This document shows positions 43,160 through 52,057 of a stretch of DNA of 64,000 nt, one piece after another. This DNA comes from Paenibacillus faecis (GTDB lineage Bacteria > Bacillota > Bacilli > Paenibacillales > Paenibacillaceae). Made by a program: the position numbers and the translations under genes. The notes beneath the pieces were generated by a model, which did no database searches, was not told the DNA's origin, and worked only from the letters and a program-made list of their open reading frames with translations. The DNA lies in the NCBI RefSeq assembly GCF_008084145.1, contig NZ_VSDO01000001.1, forward strand, positions 1,502,840 to 1,566,839, given 5' to 3'. The first letter of the stretch is position 1. Each line of letters starts with the position of its first letter.

Positions 43160-44536
43160 TTACGCACCCTCCATCAATCTTAGAAGCATTTGACCAAAAG
43201 CCTTCTCATACTCGGCGCCCGCCTGGATCGCGGGGATATCCGTTTCGATCTGGCTGTCGAACCCGTCGCTGTAAGGGACGGAGCCCGCTGTTTTCATCTC
43301 GTAACGAAAATAGTCGCTAAGCCCGGAGGTCAGCAGCTCGCTCACCTTATCCGGAGCGAACAAGCTGTCCTGGAAGCGGGAACGGTCATTGTATTTGGTC
43401 ACGATGACCTTGGATTTGGCGTTCAGGTAAGACGCGCGTTCCTGGTCCATGACGACCTCCACGTTCCGGATGGTGCTCAGCACGGCGTGGAGATTGTTCG
43501 GCACACAAAGACCGAACAGATCCATATGAATCATCGATTCGCGGAACACCCGGAACAGATCGAGCGGCATATCGAGCAGAACGAGATTAAACTTGGTTCG
43601 CAGGACGGAAATTAAGCCGATCAGCTTCTCCGTCGTATAGAACTGTTCCATTAACTTGCGGTCATGAAAAGAATAGCCCAATCCGGTAAGCCAAAAGTTG
43701 TCCTTGATATTAAAAGCGGTGGTCATATAGTCCTGCGGCCTGGCCAGCGTGCGGATCAGCGAAGCGCTCATCTGCTCGTCTTTGTTCGTCCGCTCATGGA
43801 AGCGGCTGAAATACATGTTCGTGCTGCGGTACTCCGCATCCATATCGATGATGATCGTACTGAGCCCCCGCTTGCTGGCTTCATGGGCCAAATTGACGAC
43901 CGTGCTGGTCAATCCGCTTCCCCGATGGCCCGTAATGGCGGCAACGCGGCTGATTCCCCGGCTGACGTTGAGCAAATCCCGGGTCAGGCGGTCCGTCGCC
44001 TCCGGTTCGGCTTTCGGTTCCGGTTTGGAGCGGAAACGGTCGAAGAACGATCTTTTTTTCTCCGGCAGCTTATTCTCCTCAGGTTCCTCGGTAACGCGCT
44101 TGGGTTCTGATTTAGCAGATCTATGTATATCGGTAAGTTTTTTATGGCTCTGCTGATCCATCGCCTCCGCAAAAACCTCGGATGGAATCCGCACCTGGTC
44201 GGAAACGATCAGCGTTATGTTCGTATATTCTTTAGTCAGCGGCGCCAGTTCCTGAGGTTTCAAATAATCCCGCGTCACGATCAGGACCGGAATCCCGGGT
44301 TTTCTCCCGTTCTCGATCCATCGGAGCAGGGCCGTCAAATCCTCCCGATCCTGTCCGGGACGCCCGGAGAAAGCTTGATCCGTAATGAGCACGCCGTCCA
44401 GAGCCGGATTTTCGCGGGACAGGAACTCCCCGAGCTCCGGCAATTCCAGTCCGTTCGGATGGACCGACTCCATTTTTCGGCCTAAGCAGCTTGTCACTAT
44501 TCTATGAAATCCACCGGATACGATAAGCCATTTCAT
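43160..44536 (-). CDS. CpaE/TadZ-like protein with receiver-like N-terminus
   Basis: A 458-aa protein. Residues 1-115 resemble a degenerate receiver domain (GVLITDQAFSG). Residues ~120-185 are a charged linker. Residues ~190-458 form a ParA/MinD ATPase-like domain with AAITGHRGSGLTSTVVNLA, where the invariant P-loop lysine is replaced by Leu. First gene of the Tad-like operon. ATG 44536 has AGGTGA; ten more codons are open upstream. Family role is positioning of the pilus machine. Confidence 0.78.
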   Translation of the reverse strand: MKWLIVSGGFHRIVTSCLGRKMESVHPNGLELPELGEFLSRENPALDGVLITDQAFSGRPGQDREDLTALLRWIENGRKPGIPVLIVTRDYLKPQELAPLTKEYTNITLIVSDQVRIPSEVFAEAMDQQSHKKLTDIHRSAKSEPKRVTEEPEENKLPEKKRSFFDRFRSKPEPKAEPEATDRLTRDLLNVSRGISRVAAITGHRGSGLTSTVVNLAHEASKRGLSTIIIDMDAEYRSTNMYFSRFHERTNKDEQMSASLIRTLARPQDYMTTAFNIKDNFWLTGLGYSFHDRKLMEQFYTTEKLIGLISVLRTKFNLVLLDMPLDLFRVFRESMIHMDLFGLCVPNNLHAVLSTIRNVEVVMDQERASYLNAKSKVIVTKYNDRSRFQDSLFAPDKVSELLTSGLSDYFRYEMKTAGSVPYSDGFDSQIETDIPAIQAGAEYEKAFGQMLLRLMEGA

Positions 44537-44601
44537 ATGTTCACCTGCTAGTAGATGGTTTTTCACAGGAATTAGTAATTTTTACCTCCCTGGCTTTTGC
44601 T

Positions 44602-44630
44602 ATTATACAAGTAACCTATATCACAGACAA
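44602..44630 (-). promoter_or_regulatory. Sigma-A-type promoter of the Tad-like operon
   Basis: On the minus strand TTGTCT (44625-44630), 17 bp, TATAAT (44602-44607), ~65 bp before the CpaE-like start codon. Confidence 0.8.
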
Positions 44631-44640
44631 TCCAAAAAAC

Positions 44641-45077
44641 GATAAATAATCCCTTAGAAGGACGATTTCCAAGTATAGGAAGGCCCTTTGACATATCTTT
44701 TGCGGAACTGGGGAAAAAGTAGGATTCTTCCAAACAGTCGCCAAGAATTAGTGAGAAATGCAGAGGATGTAAAAAATACCCGGACTGCCTAAGAGAAAAC
44801 TCGTGTTGATGTCAAACGTCGAGTCCAGAGTAGTCATCGCCAAATCCGTCTCTATTTTAATAGGAAGAAACTCGGAATGAAAAAGAACATGCAGCGCAAT
44901 TTTTCGGTTTAACGGACTACACGAATCCGAAAAAAACGCATGACTTAAGATTCAAACACAAGTAAAATAACCTGTATCTTAAGTCGTATTTATTTATTAG
45001 TCCCTCCATCCCAGAACCCTTGATTCCTCGGACTATTTTCATACGAAATTGTGCTCTGCAAAGGTTTAGAAGTTCAC
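44641..45077. other. Intergenic stretch without a supported gene
   Basis: About 440 bp. The only clear structure is an inverted repeat GACTTAAGAT (44942-44951) and ATCTTAAGTC (44976-44985). A 63-codon minus-strand frame (44917-45108) has no RBS or protein-like composition and runs through the terminator, so it is not called. Confidence 0.6.
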
Positions 45078-45120
45078 AAAAATAAAACGGCGATCGCTTC
45101 AAAGTCATTGCGATCGCCGT
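45078..45120 (-). terminator. Rho-independent terminator of the stalk-domain gene
   Basis: An 11-bp perfect stem (ACGGCGATCGC / GCGATCGCCGT) with a 12-nt loop, followed on the minus strand by TTTTATTTTT. It lies 20 nt past the stop codon at 45140. Confidence 0.9.
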
Positions 45121-45139
45121 AAAAGCTTACCATGATTTA

Positions 45140-46192
45140 TTATACTCTTTTGTCCAGAACTCCATTGTTATCGTCGTCGTATACATACCCATCGATATCA
45201 TAATTTCTGTACTCACTAGCCAATTCATCAATCATCCTTCTCAGCAAAGCGTTTTGATCGGTGCTTGATAGTCTATCCCAATCATCTTTCTCGACATAGA
45301 CCTTCACAACAGCTTCTTCATCATCTTCATCCACAGTTAGTCTTATGGACAGCGGTATTCCGCGATAAGTGCCAAAATTTCTCTTCAACTTGTCAAGCAT
45401 GTCATCCTTATCAGCCACACCGCTGCTAGACAGGGTGACATTACCGGAGCTGCTGACGGAGAACGATGTTAATTTCTTGGAGCTTTCGTTTCGCACAGTC
45501 CCACTAACATCAGCTCTATTAAACTCTTTAAGGATGTCATCCACAATAGCTTGAATAAATGTTTTCTTCCTATTGCTGGTCAAGTCATCCCAAGCGTCTT
45601 GGTCAACTTCCACTTTTACAGTGATATCGTTTTTGTCTCCGGATAGCGATATTTCAGCATCTAACCTGCTATAATAATCCTCATAGTCTTTGTTTAACTT
45701 ATCTTCTAATTTATCCAGACTCCCCTTGCTGGTTGAATTTTTTTGCGCATTAAGTTGCGTTTCCAGTGAAGCGATGGTCTGATTCTTTGTGGCAAGGGTG
45801 GAATTCGCGTCGCTAAGCTCTTTTTTCAAACTGGTTACTTGACTTTCCAAGTCTTTGATCTGTTTATTCAAACTATCGATCGTGGCCTGGTCAATCGGAG
45901 CCGTTAGGTCCGAAATCTGAATTTGCTTTGCCGCGCCATCCCAATATAGTGATTTCCCAAGTGCTTCTCCCGCCATTCTGATAGGCACATACGTAGATCC
46001 GTCAACCACAAAAGGCTCCTGACCGGAAGTAGAACTGATAGTTTGACCGTTGTAAACAAGTTTAATGTTACTATATACCGCTTTCAATGTTTTTGTAGCC
46101 TCTGCCGCAAAAGTAGTGTTTGCCAGCACGGTACCCGATACAAGAGTCGCAGCTAGGGCTATTGCCGCTGCCGTTTGTTTCTTCATCTTCAT
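45140..46192 (-). CDS. Secreted stalk-domain protein with coiled coil
   Basis: A 350-aa exported protein. Signal peptide at residues 1-30 (AAIALAATLVSGTVLANTTF). A short copper-amine-oxidase-N stalk unit spans ~35-95 (STYVPIRMAGEALGKSLYWD). A coiled coil covers ~100-155 (LNKQIKDLESQVTSLKKEL). The C-terminal half has two related acidic alpha/beta repeats (DQDAWDDLTSNRKKTFIQAI and EKDDWDRLSSTDQNALLRRM). ATG 46192 is favoured because AAGGGG is 12 nt away; an ATG at 46201 is closer than ideal. Cell-wall-associated role is likely; specific function unknown. Confidence 0.82.
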   Translation of the reverse strand: MKMKKQTAAAIALAATLVSGTVLANTTFAAEATKTLKAVYSNIKLVYNGQTISSTSGQEPFVVDGSTYVPIRMAGEALGKSLYWDGAAKQIQISDLTAPIDQATIDSLNKQIKDLESQVTSLKKELSDANSTLATKNQTIASLETQLNAQKNSTSKGSLDKLEDKLNKDYEDYYSRLDAEISLSGDKNDITVKVEVDQDAWDDLTSNRKKTFIQAIVDDILKEFNRADVSGTVRNESSKKLTSFSVSSSGNVTLSSSGVADKDDMLDKLKRNFGTYRGIPLSIRLTVDEDDEEAVVKVYVEKDDWDRLSSTDQNALLRRMIDELASEYRNYDIDGYVYDDDNNGVLDKRV

Positions 46193-46491
46193 TTGGTACA
46201 TATTCCCCTTTTACATAATTCCCCAACCGATTTCCCCCATAGTACCCATAAAACCAGTTGTAGGTATATAAAAGGTTACCATAAATTTCTTGGAAGTGCG
46301 AATACAATGTACCAGTAATTAGCTACTTTATTAATTCGCACTTTCCGGCCAATCGGCCCCTCCCCTCCTTTACGACTATTTTCCAGAATCCTGGAATTTA
46401 AGAGTTTTGTTGGATTTCCCGTTTTTCTGTCTTCCTTGATAATGGAATGGGGTAATGTTCCTTGATAACCATTTTGAGAGGAGAACTGCTG

Positions 46492-48522
46492 ATGTCTCAA
46501 TTATTGAAAAGACTCACTGCCATATCCCTTAGCTGCCTGCTGGCCTGGACCGTTTGGCCGGGAACCGGTAAGGCCGCCGCGTCTCCGGAAAAACCGGGCA
46601 CGCCGAAAATCGAGTGGAGCTTCGAGTTTGGACAAGCTTTTAGATCTTCCAAAGGAAACTCGGTTATCTCCGCTACCGATGGAGGGTACCTTGCCGTCGG
46701 TGACGTAAGCAACAGCTCAACTTCTTTTGGATACGTCGTAAAAACGGATGAGAGCGGCCGCACCCTATGGGAGCAAACCTTGAATGTTACCGGAGACCCC
46801 TATACGGATGGCGTCACGGCCCAAGGGATCATCCCCGTACGGGAAGGCGGTTATTTGGTGAGCGGAGCCGCGACGGACCGGACCGCCAGACCTTTAAACA
46901 TTCCCTATTTGGCTAAGTTGGACAACCAAGGAAGTGTCGAATGGTCCCGCTATTACCACCTTTCGGACTACACTCATTTTTATGCGGAATCCGCTACGGA
47001 GACTGTGGATGGCGGATTTGTCTTTACGGGCTATGGCGCCAATTCCTGGGGCGAAGCTCCGGCTTATCTGATGAAGGTGGACCGGGAGGGGAACGAACTG
47101 TGGCACAAAACTTTCTCTCTTGGCGATAACCAGACCTTTAATGACGTCAGGGCGACTCCGGATGGCGGCGTTCTGGCGGTCGGTAAAATCGACAGCGTGA
47201 TGCACTCGGATTCCGACGCCTCCCTGGTCGTGAAAGTCGACGCGAATGGTAAGGTGCAATGGGAAAAACAGCAGGTTTTTCCCGGCAGCGGCCGCTCCGC
47301 TTGGTCCATACAGATGACGTCGGACGGAAGCTATATGGTCTCCGGAATGACGCGTCAGGACGGTAAGCAGGTGCCGTTCGTGTTCAAAATGGATGAAAAC
47401 GGAGAGATCCTGTGGGAGAAAACCTACCCGCTTGATGAGGGTGAGCATTTCTTCCAACAACTGGTTTCGACTCCGGATGGTTATGCGCTGCTTGGGCGCC
47501 ACACCATCCGCGAGGATGTGTATACTTCGTCGTCGCAGTATCAAATTTTGCGGATAGACCACGACGGGAATGTGACCGGACATCTCCGGTTTGGAGGCCC
47601 GGGATTGGGATATATCGAGAAAGGTACGTACAGCCCGGACGGCGCTTTTCTTATGACGAGTCAAGTTAAATTAAACGAGAGGTACCTGATGCAGCTGATC
47701 AAGGTGTCCGGCGAAAGCGGGCAGCCTTCGGCGAATCTGAAGGAACTCCGGTTTACGGATCCGGCGCTGGAGCTTGGCGTCGGCGAACGCAAGCCTAGCG
47801 TCGTTGAGGCGGTTTATGCGGATGGAACCGCGTCGATCATCACGAACCAGACCGTATTCACCTCGCGAAATCCGGAAATCGCCGCCGTGGATCGCGACGG
47901 CTTCGTTACGGGCGTGTCCCTCGGGACGACGGAAATCGTCGCCGAATATGCCGGATTCTCCGCTAGACTGCCGGTAACGGTGACGGACATCCCTGGCGAA
48001 ACGCCCGGGCGGTTCTCCCTGGACTCGGAGGATTATTCGCTGATGATCGGCGGTGAGCTGGATACCCAGGCTCTATTTACCGACGAGTCCGGGCATACCT
48101 CGATCGTGAACGGGGAAACCCGGTTTACGGTCGCCGACCCCGAAATCGCCCGGGTGGATGAGCGCGGCTTCCTCTACGGCCTCAAGCCGGGGCTCACTTC
48201 CTTAACGGCCGTTTACCGGGGCCACACTTTCACGGCGAGCGTGCTGGTCGTGAAGCCCTATGTGCCGGTGACCGCGCCGCCGGCTCCGGAAGCGCCGGAA
48301 GTGAACGAAGGGCCGGAGGGACCGCAAGTCCCTGCGGCGGAGGCTCCGGCGGGGCCGACCGCCCCTGAACCGGGCGCCGGTGCGGAGGAGCCGCTTAGCA
48401 GCGAGTCTCCGGCCCCGGCCCCGAGCGGCGGCGAGCGGCAGCCCGATACGCCGGCCGCGCCGGCCGCCGAGGGGGCTCCGGCTGTGCCCGCGGCCCCGGA
48501 AACACAGGGCGGCTTGAGCTAA
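46492..48522 (+). CDS. Secreted propeller and BIG2 Ig-like protein with Pro-rich tail
   Basis: A 676-aa protein. Signal peptide at 1-29 (AISLSCLLAWTVWPGTGKAA). Residues ~35-410 have repeated YLVSGAATD / GGVLAVGKID / SYMVSGMTR blades, a beta-propeller. Residues ~415-500 and ~505-585 are two BIG2-type Ig-like domains with NPEIAAVDRDGFVTGVSLGT and DPEIARVDERGFLYGLKPGL. The last ~90 residues are low-complexity Pro/Ala/Glu. No LPXTG anchor is seen. ATG 46492 has GAGGAG. Monocistronic with a strong terminator. Probably a surface adhesin or wall-binding protein. Confidence 0.85.
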   Translation: MSQLLKRLTAISLSCLLAWTVWPGTGKAAASPEKPGTPKIEWSFEFGQAFRSSKGNSVISATDGGYLAVGDVSNSSTSFGYVVKTDESGRTLWEQTLNVTGDPYTDGVTAQGIIPVREGGYLVSGAATDRTARPLNIPYLAKLDNQGSVEWSRYYHLSDYTHFYAESATETVDGGFVFTGYGANSWGEAPAYLMKVDREGNELWHKTFSLGDNQTFNDVRATPDGGVLAVGKIDSVMHSDSDASLVVKVDANGKVQWEKQQVFPGSGRSAWSIQMTSDGSYMVSGMTRQDGKQVPFVFKMDENGEILWEKTYPLDEGEHFFQQLVSTPDGYALLGRHTIREDVYTSSSQYQILRIDHDGNVTGHLRFGGPGLGYIEKGTYSPDGAFLMTSQVKLNERYLMQLIKVSGESGQPSANLKELRFTDPALELGVGERKPSVVEAVYADGTASIITNQTVFTSRNPEIAAVDRDGFVTGVSLGTTEIVAEYAGFSARLPVTVTDIPGETPGRFSLDSEDYSLMIGGELDTQALFTDESGHTSIVNGETRFTVADPEIARVDERGFLYGLKPGLTSLTAVYRGHTFTASVLVVKPYVPVTAPPAPEAPEVNEGPEGPQVPAAEAPAGPTAPEPGAGAEEPLSSESPAPAPSGGERQPDTPAAPAAEGAPAVPAAPETQGGLS

Positions 48523-48548
48523 CCCCACGCTAAGCCGCCCCGCTGGAC

Positions 48549-48578
48549 AACAAGCCCGGACTTTTATCCGGGCTTGTT
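48549..48578 (+). terminator. Rho-independent terminator
   Basis: A perfect 12-bp stem AACAAGCCCGGA / TCCGGGCTTGTT with a 6-nt loop, 26 nt after the BIG2 protein stop. The T-run is short. Confidence 0.75.
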
Positions 48579-48600
48579 CCCTGTTTGCCCCCTGACTCAC

Positions 48601-48787
48601 AAAAGCCTGCAATAATGCAGGCTTTTCCGGCCGAGTCAGGGCTCGGCAGCGAAATTCCTGCAAATCCGCATCCTTTTTCGGGATAAACGGCCCGTCGGGC
48701 CCATTTCTCCGAAAATACCTGCATCTTTGCAGGAATTTTTGATTTATTCGAAATCGCGGCGGGAAAGCCTGCGCTTTTGCAGGAATT
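48601..48787. repeat. CCTGCA palindromic repeats, cluster A
   Basis: Four related elements: AAAAGCCTGCA-ATAA-TGCAGGCTTTT (48601-48626), a degenerate copy (48651-48678), ATACCTGCATCTTTGCAGGA (48715-48734) and GCCTGCGCTTTTGCAGGA (48766-48783). The same family recurs at 54119-54255. The region 48523-48904 has no supported gene. Confidence 0.85.
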
Positions 48788-48904
48788 TAGCTTGCCTGCG
48801 CGAGAACGCAATGGCGCCGCCATATGCCATACGCACGCGCCCCGCCGGACAGCGCCGAAGGCGCAAAAAAAGCCGCCGTACTTGTCGCGGCGGCAAAAAA
48901 ACCT

Positions 48905-49132
48905 TCACTTGTCCTGATCTTCCTGCTCCTTGATCAATTCCAGAAACTCCAGAATGATGTCGGATACCGCATCCTCGGCCGGCGAATGAATGTACTTGCT
49001 GACCCGCAAGATATCCCCTTTATAAAGTTCAATCAACTGCAGTACGGCCTCCGGGTCGTTCTGTTTCGCCCGATGAAGCAAAGTCAGGAACTCATCATCC
49101 GGGACAACTCTTGGATCATTTTGCGCTTCCAT
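48905..49132 (-). CDS. RsoA-like sigma region 2-type protein
   Basis: A 75-aa protein (FLTLLHRAKQNDPEAVLQLI, LIELYKGDILRVSKYIHS) with the helix pattern of sigma-factor N-terminal/region-2 modules and the length of B. subtilis RsoA (79 aa), the co-sigma partner of SigO. Start ATG 49132 with AAGGGGTG lies 49 nt inside the upstream sigma-like gene. Neighbouring yvrJ strengthens the SigO-RsoA assignment; it is nonetheless a pattern-based call. Confidence 0.65.
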   Translation of the reverse strand: MEAQNDPRVVPDDEFLTLLHRAKQNDPEAVLQLIELYKGDILRVSKYIHSPAEDAVSDIILEFLELIKEQEDQDK

Positions 49133-49425
49133 TTGTTCACCCCTTGCTGAGTCATATTCAATTCAAGGGCTACCTCACGCTCGGTCTTGTCTTGCAAATA
49201 AATCTTATAAATGATCATACGCCCCGTAGTTGAAGGCAAGGCATCGATCAGCTGACGAATCAACATTTTGTTATCAGAAGATGAGGTAAAACTGGATACG
49301 GCCGGTTCGAATCCGTTGAATGAACATTCCCGTCTTTTCACAACTTTGGCTTTGTACTGTACCCTCCAGGCGATCCGATAAACTTCTCTGCGATATTGCT
49401 CATACGCGGTTGTTTGTTCCTTCAA
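49084..49425 (-). CDS. SigO-like sigma region 4-type protein
   Basis: A 113-aa protein with a sigma-70 region-4-like C-terminus: LIDALPSTTGRMIIYKIYL, TEREVALELNMTQQGVNKWK. B. subtilis SigO is ~195 aa, so this is a compact form in which -35 recognition is kept and core binding may rely on the RsoA-like partner encoded next. TTG start with GGGGGAGG. The gene is divergent from yvrJ. Confidence 0.68.
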   Translation of the reverse strand: MKEQTTAYEQYRREVYRIAWRVQYKAKVVKRRECSFNGFEPAVSSFTSSSDNKMLIRQLIDALPSTTGRMIIYKIYLQDKTEREVALELNMTQQGVNKWKRKMIQELSRMMSS

Positions 49426-49607
49426 ATTAACCTCCCCCTTCCATCTTCATCTTCTATGTATAGGGAAATGTGAAGGTTGAACCTACAACCATTAATATGC
49501 GAGTTAATTTTAATTATAACATTTTTTCTAATTATTGGTTGTTACCGTGGACAATTTTTTTCTCTATATAAGTGAAAGGGAATTTTCAGAGAAAGGAGGC
49601 CCTGAAC

Positions 49608-49820
49608 ATGCAGGTCACGGACATTGTCTCGATGGTGGCGAATGTTGGATTCCCCGTTACGCTGTGCTTTATCCTCATCAAGTATGTACTGGAAACCGTC
49701 GGTAAAAAACTGGATACGATGAGCTCCACGATCCAGGAGTTATCCGAGCAAGTCAGAAATCTCGAAGAAAGCATCGATGGCGCCGGCCCGGCAGGTCAGA
49801 CCGGTGCAAAAGCCAAATGA
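49608..49820 (+). CDS. yvrJ: YvrJ family small membrane protein
   Basis: A 70-aa protein with one membrane helix (VANVGFPVTLCFILIKYVLE) and a short amphipathic region ending in a G/A/K tail, the exact layout of YvrJ proteins. In B. subtilis yvrJ neighbours sigO and rsoA and belongs to the SigO regulon. ATG 49608 has a strong AAAGGAGG; the earlier ATG at 49572 does not. Confidence 0.85.
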   Translation: MQVTDIVSMVANVGFPVTLCFILIKYVLETVGKKLDTMSSTIQELSEQVRNLEESIDGAGPAGQTGAKAK

Positions 49821-50107
49821 CTGTAAGCTTATCCCGTTTTGAGTCCCTTATAGCGTGTCGTCACAGTGCGCAAGGAAGCAGCCCGGCGCCATTCGAGCAC
49901 AAGTTCCTAGCCTTGAGGCTGCTTCCTGTTTTTCATGGCCCGCCGCAAACCGCCTTCCGCATCATTGTATTCCCTTCAAACCCGTCCTATGCCCATACCG
50001 CCCAAACCGCCAAACCGGGAACGCGCAGAAAATATCAAATATTGTCACCGTTTCGGGATGTACTATATAATCTATGTAAAAATAATGAATAGGCGGTTGA
50101 TCAACGG

Positions 50108-50941
50108 ATGAGTATTTTGGATAGCCTAATCGAATCGGTCCCTTACATGCAAAAAATGATCAAAGGCGACATCATGATTGGAATCACCGATCTGGAAAAA
50201 TTTCTGCTCTACGAACCCTCTCAGGCTATCGATTTTCAAATCAAGCCCGGCGATCCCATTCCGGCGGAGGACCGAAACCTGAGGACCGCGCTGGCCGGTC
50301 AAATCTCTTCCACCCAACTTCCCGCGGAAATCTATGGATTTCCGATTCTCGCGTCCGCCATCCCGGTCAGGGATGAGCAAGGCACCATTATCGGAGCCTT
50401 GGCAACCGCCCAGTCCATGGAGAACCAATTGAAGCTGGAAGAGAACATGCTGATGATGGATTCTATCGCCGGCCGTCTGGTCGATATGGTACAGACCGTA
50501 GCCGCCCATTCCGAAGAACTAACGGCAACCAGCGAAAATATGCTGGCCAACACCAAGCAAACCGTGGAGAACTCCTCCGAGATGAACCATACGATCGGGT
50601 TTATCAAAGAAATTTCCGAGCAGACCAATCTGCTGGGACTGAACGCGGCGATCGAAGCGGCCCGAGTCGGTGAACTCGGAGCCGGCTTCGAAGTGGTGGC
50701 CAAAGAAGTCCACAAATTGTCGGTCAGCACGAAAGAAGCCACCGCCAATATCTCTTCGACGTTGACCAGCGTCCAAGACTCCATCCGCCGGCTAGAAACC
50801 GATTTCTCGCAAATCGTCCACTCCTCGCAGGAGCAAGCCGTTCTGGTGACGGAGTTCATGACGGTCATCGATCAACTGAACGAGGCCAGCCAGCAGATGA
50901 AGCTTTTTGTCGAATCGCTGATACATCACACCAAAGAATAA
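50108..50941 (+). CDS. Soluble short chemoreceptor (methyl-accepting type)
   Basis: A 277-aa protein without membrane helices. Residues ~1-115 form a small GAF/PAS-like sensory region ([20 protein letters not shown]). Residues ~125-277 are a short antiparallel signalling hairpin with the conserved tip [20 protein letters not shown]. It resembles the soluble YfmS-type receptors of Bacillus, which act inside the cytoplasm. RBS weak. Flanked by a strong terminator. Ligand unknown. Confidence 0.85.
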   Translation: MSILDSLIESVPYMQKMIKGDIMIGITDLEKFLLYEPSQAIDFQIKPGDPIPAEDRNLRTALAGQISSTQLPAEIYGFPILASAIPVRDEQGTIIGALATAQSMENQLKLEENMLMMDSIAGRLVDMVQTVAAHSEELTATSENMLANTKQTVENSSEMNHTIGFIKEISEQTNLLGLNAAIEAARVGELGAGFEVVAKEVHKLSVSTKEATANISSTLTSVQDSIRRLETDFSQIVHSSQEQAVLVTEFMTVIDQLNEASQQMKLFVESLIHHTKE

Positions 50942-50946
50942 AACAA

Positions 50947-50970
50947 AACGGCAGCCGCGGCTGCCGTTTC
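50947..50970. terminator. Bidirectional terminator
   Basis: The hairpin AAACGGCAGCC / GGCTGCCGTTT with a 2-nt centre lies between convergent genes and is followed by CTCTTTT on the plus strand. Confidence 0.8.
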
Positions 50971-50974
50971 TCTT

Positions 50975-51967
50975 TTACTCGAACGGATATTTCAAATTCC
51001 ATTGTCCCCGGATTTCGTCGAGAAGCTTCATGATGCCGAGCGACTCTTCCAGCGTGATGGACGGGCTCTCCGTCAGGCCATTCAGCAGGCAGCGCCCCAC
51101 CTCTTCCGCTTCAAACGCGTATCCCGTAGACGGCCGGTCGTCCGTGAACTTCACTTCCTCTTGCCCGGCTACCCGCAGGTAGGCTTCCTTCGCGTTGAGG
51201 AACGACGGAATATAGATCGAACCTTCCGTTCCGTGTATATAGGCGTCATTCGTCAAGGCCAGTCGGACGGCCCCGTGCAGAGAGGCCGATTTCCCCTGGC
51301 CGTAATCCAGCAGAAGGGAAAAATGTTCATCCACGCCCGTCTCCCCGATGTGGACGGTACTCGAGATACGCTCCGGCTTCGTTCCAAAGATCATGGAAGC
51401 GAAGGAAACCGGATAAATTCCCGCATCCAGCAACGCGCCGCCTCCAAGCCGCGGATTCAGCAAGCGGCCTTCGGGATTCCAGTCGCTGCGGAAACCGAAT
51501 TCCGCTTTAAGCAGCTTCACTTCCCCGATCCGCCCTTCCTCCAGCCACGTTCTGACCTGAACGATCGGCGGCAAAAACCGGGTCCACATCGCTTCCATCA
51601 AAAAAAGCTTGTTCTGCTTGGCCGTATGTACCAAGGGCTCCAACTCGGCGCTGTTTACGGTGAACGGCTTTTCGCACAAAACGGCTTTGCCCGCATTCAG
51701 AGCGGTCAGCACGTTCTCGCGGTGATAAGGATGCGGCGTGGCCACGTAAATCGCATCGATGTCCGGGTCGGCCACCAAATCCGCATAGCTGCCGTAAGCG
51801 CGGGGCAACCCAAATTGATCCGCGAACTTTTTAGCGCTTTCAAAAGTCCGCGATCCGACCGCCAATCCTTCCCCGTTACCGACGTACGCCAAATCCTCGG
51901 CAAATCTCTCGGCGATCCATCCGGTACCCATGATGCCCCATTTGATTGTTCCGCCTGCTTCTCCCAT
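50975..51967 (-). CDS. Gfo/Idh/MocA family oxidoreductase
   Basis: A 330-aa NAD(P)-dependent dehydrogenase of the sugar/inositol oxidoreductase family. The N-terminal Rossmann domain has KWGIMGTGWIAERFAEDL and the conserved AVLCEKPFTVN with the EKP lysine; the C-terminal domain has GGGALLDAGIYPVSFASMIF. Closely similar to the next upstream gene, indicating tandem duplication. RBS GGGAGGG. Substrate unknown; sugar or sugar-derived. Confidence 0.9.
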   Translation of the reverse strand: MGEAGGTIKWGIMGTGWIAERFAEDLAYVGNGEGLAVGSRTFESAKKFADQFGLPRAYGSYADLVADPDIDAIYVATPHPYHRENVLTALNAGKAVLCEKPFTVNSAELEPLVHTAKQNKLFLMEAMWTRFLPPIVQVRTWLEEGRIGEVKLLKAEFGFRSDWNPEGRLLNPRLGGGALLDAGIYPVSFASMIFGTKPERISSTVHIGETGVDEHFSLLLDYGQGKSASLHGAVRLALTNDAYIHGTEGSIYIPSFLNAKEAYLRVAGQEEVKFTDDRPSTGYAFEAEEVGRCLLNGLTESPSITLEESLGIMKLLDEIRGQWNLKYPFE

Positions 51968-52057
51968 GATAGAGTTTCCCTCCCGACAATAATTTCATAG
52001 TGACTATATTAATTCTATCAGCAGGATAAGCGAAACACCAACTTTATTCTTCTCCGA

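Noticed and set aside
44917..45108. 63-codon minus-strand frame
   Set aside because: No RBS or recognisable protein features, and it overlaps the terminator at 45078-45120.
46276..46500. 74-codon minus-strand frame
   Set aside because: Covers the RBS and start of the BIG2 protein gene in antisense and has no expression signals.
49817..50092. 91-codon plus-strand frame after yvrJ
   Set aside because: No RBS and no protein-like pattern; the 49821-50107 gap is treated as non-coding.
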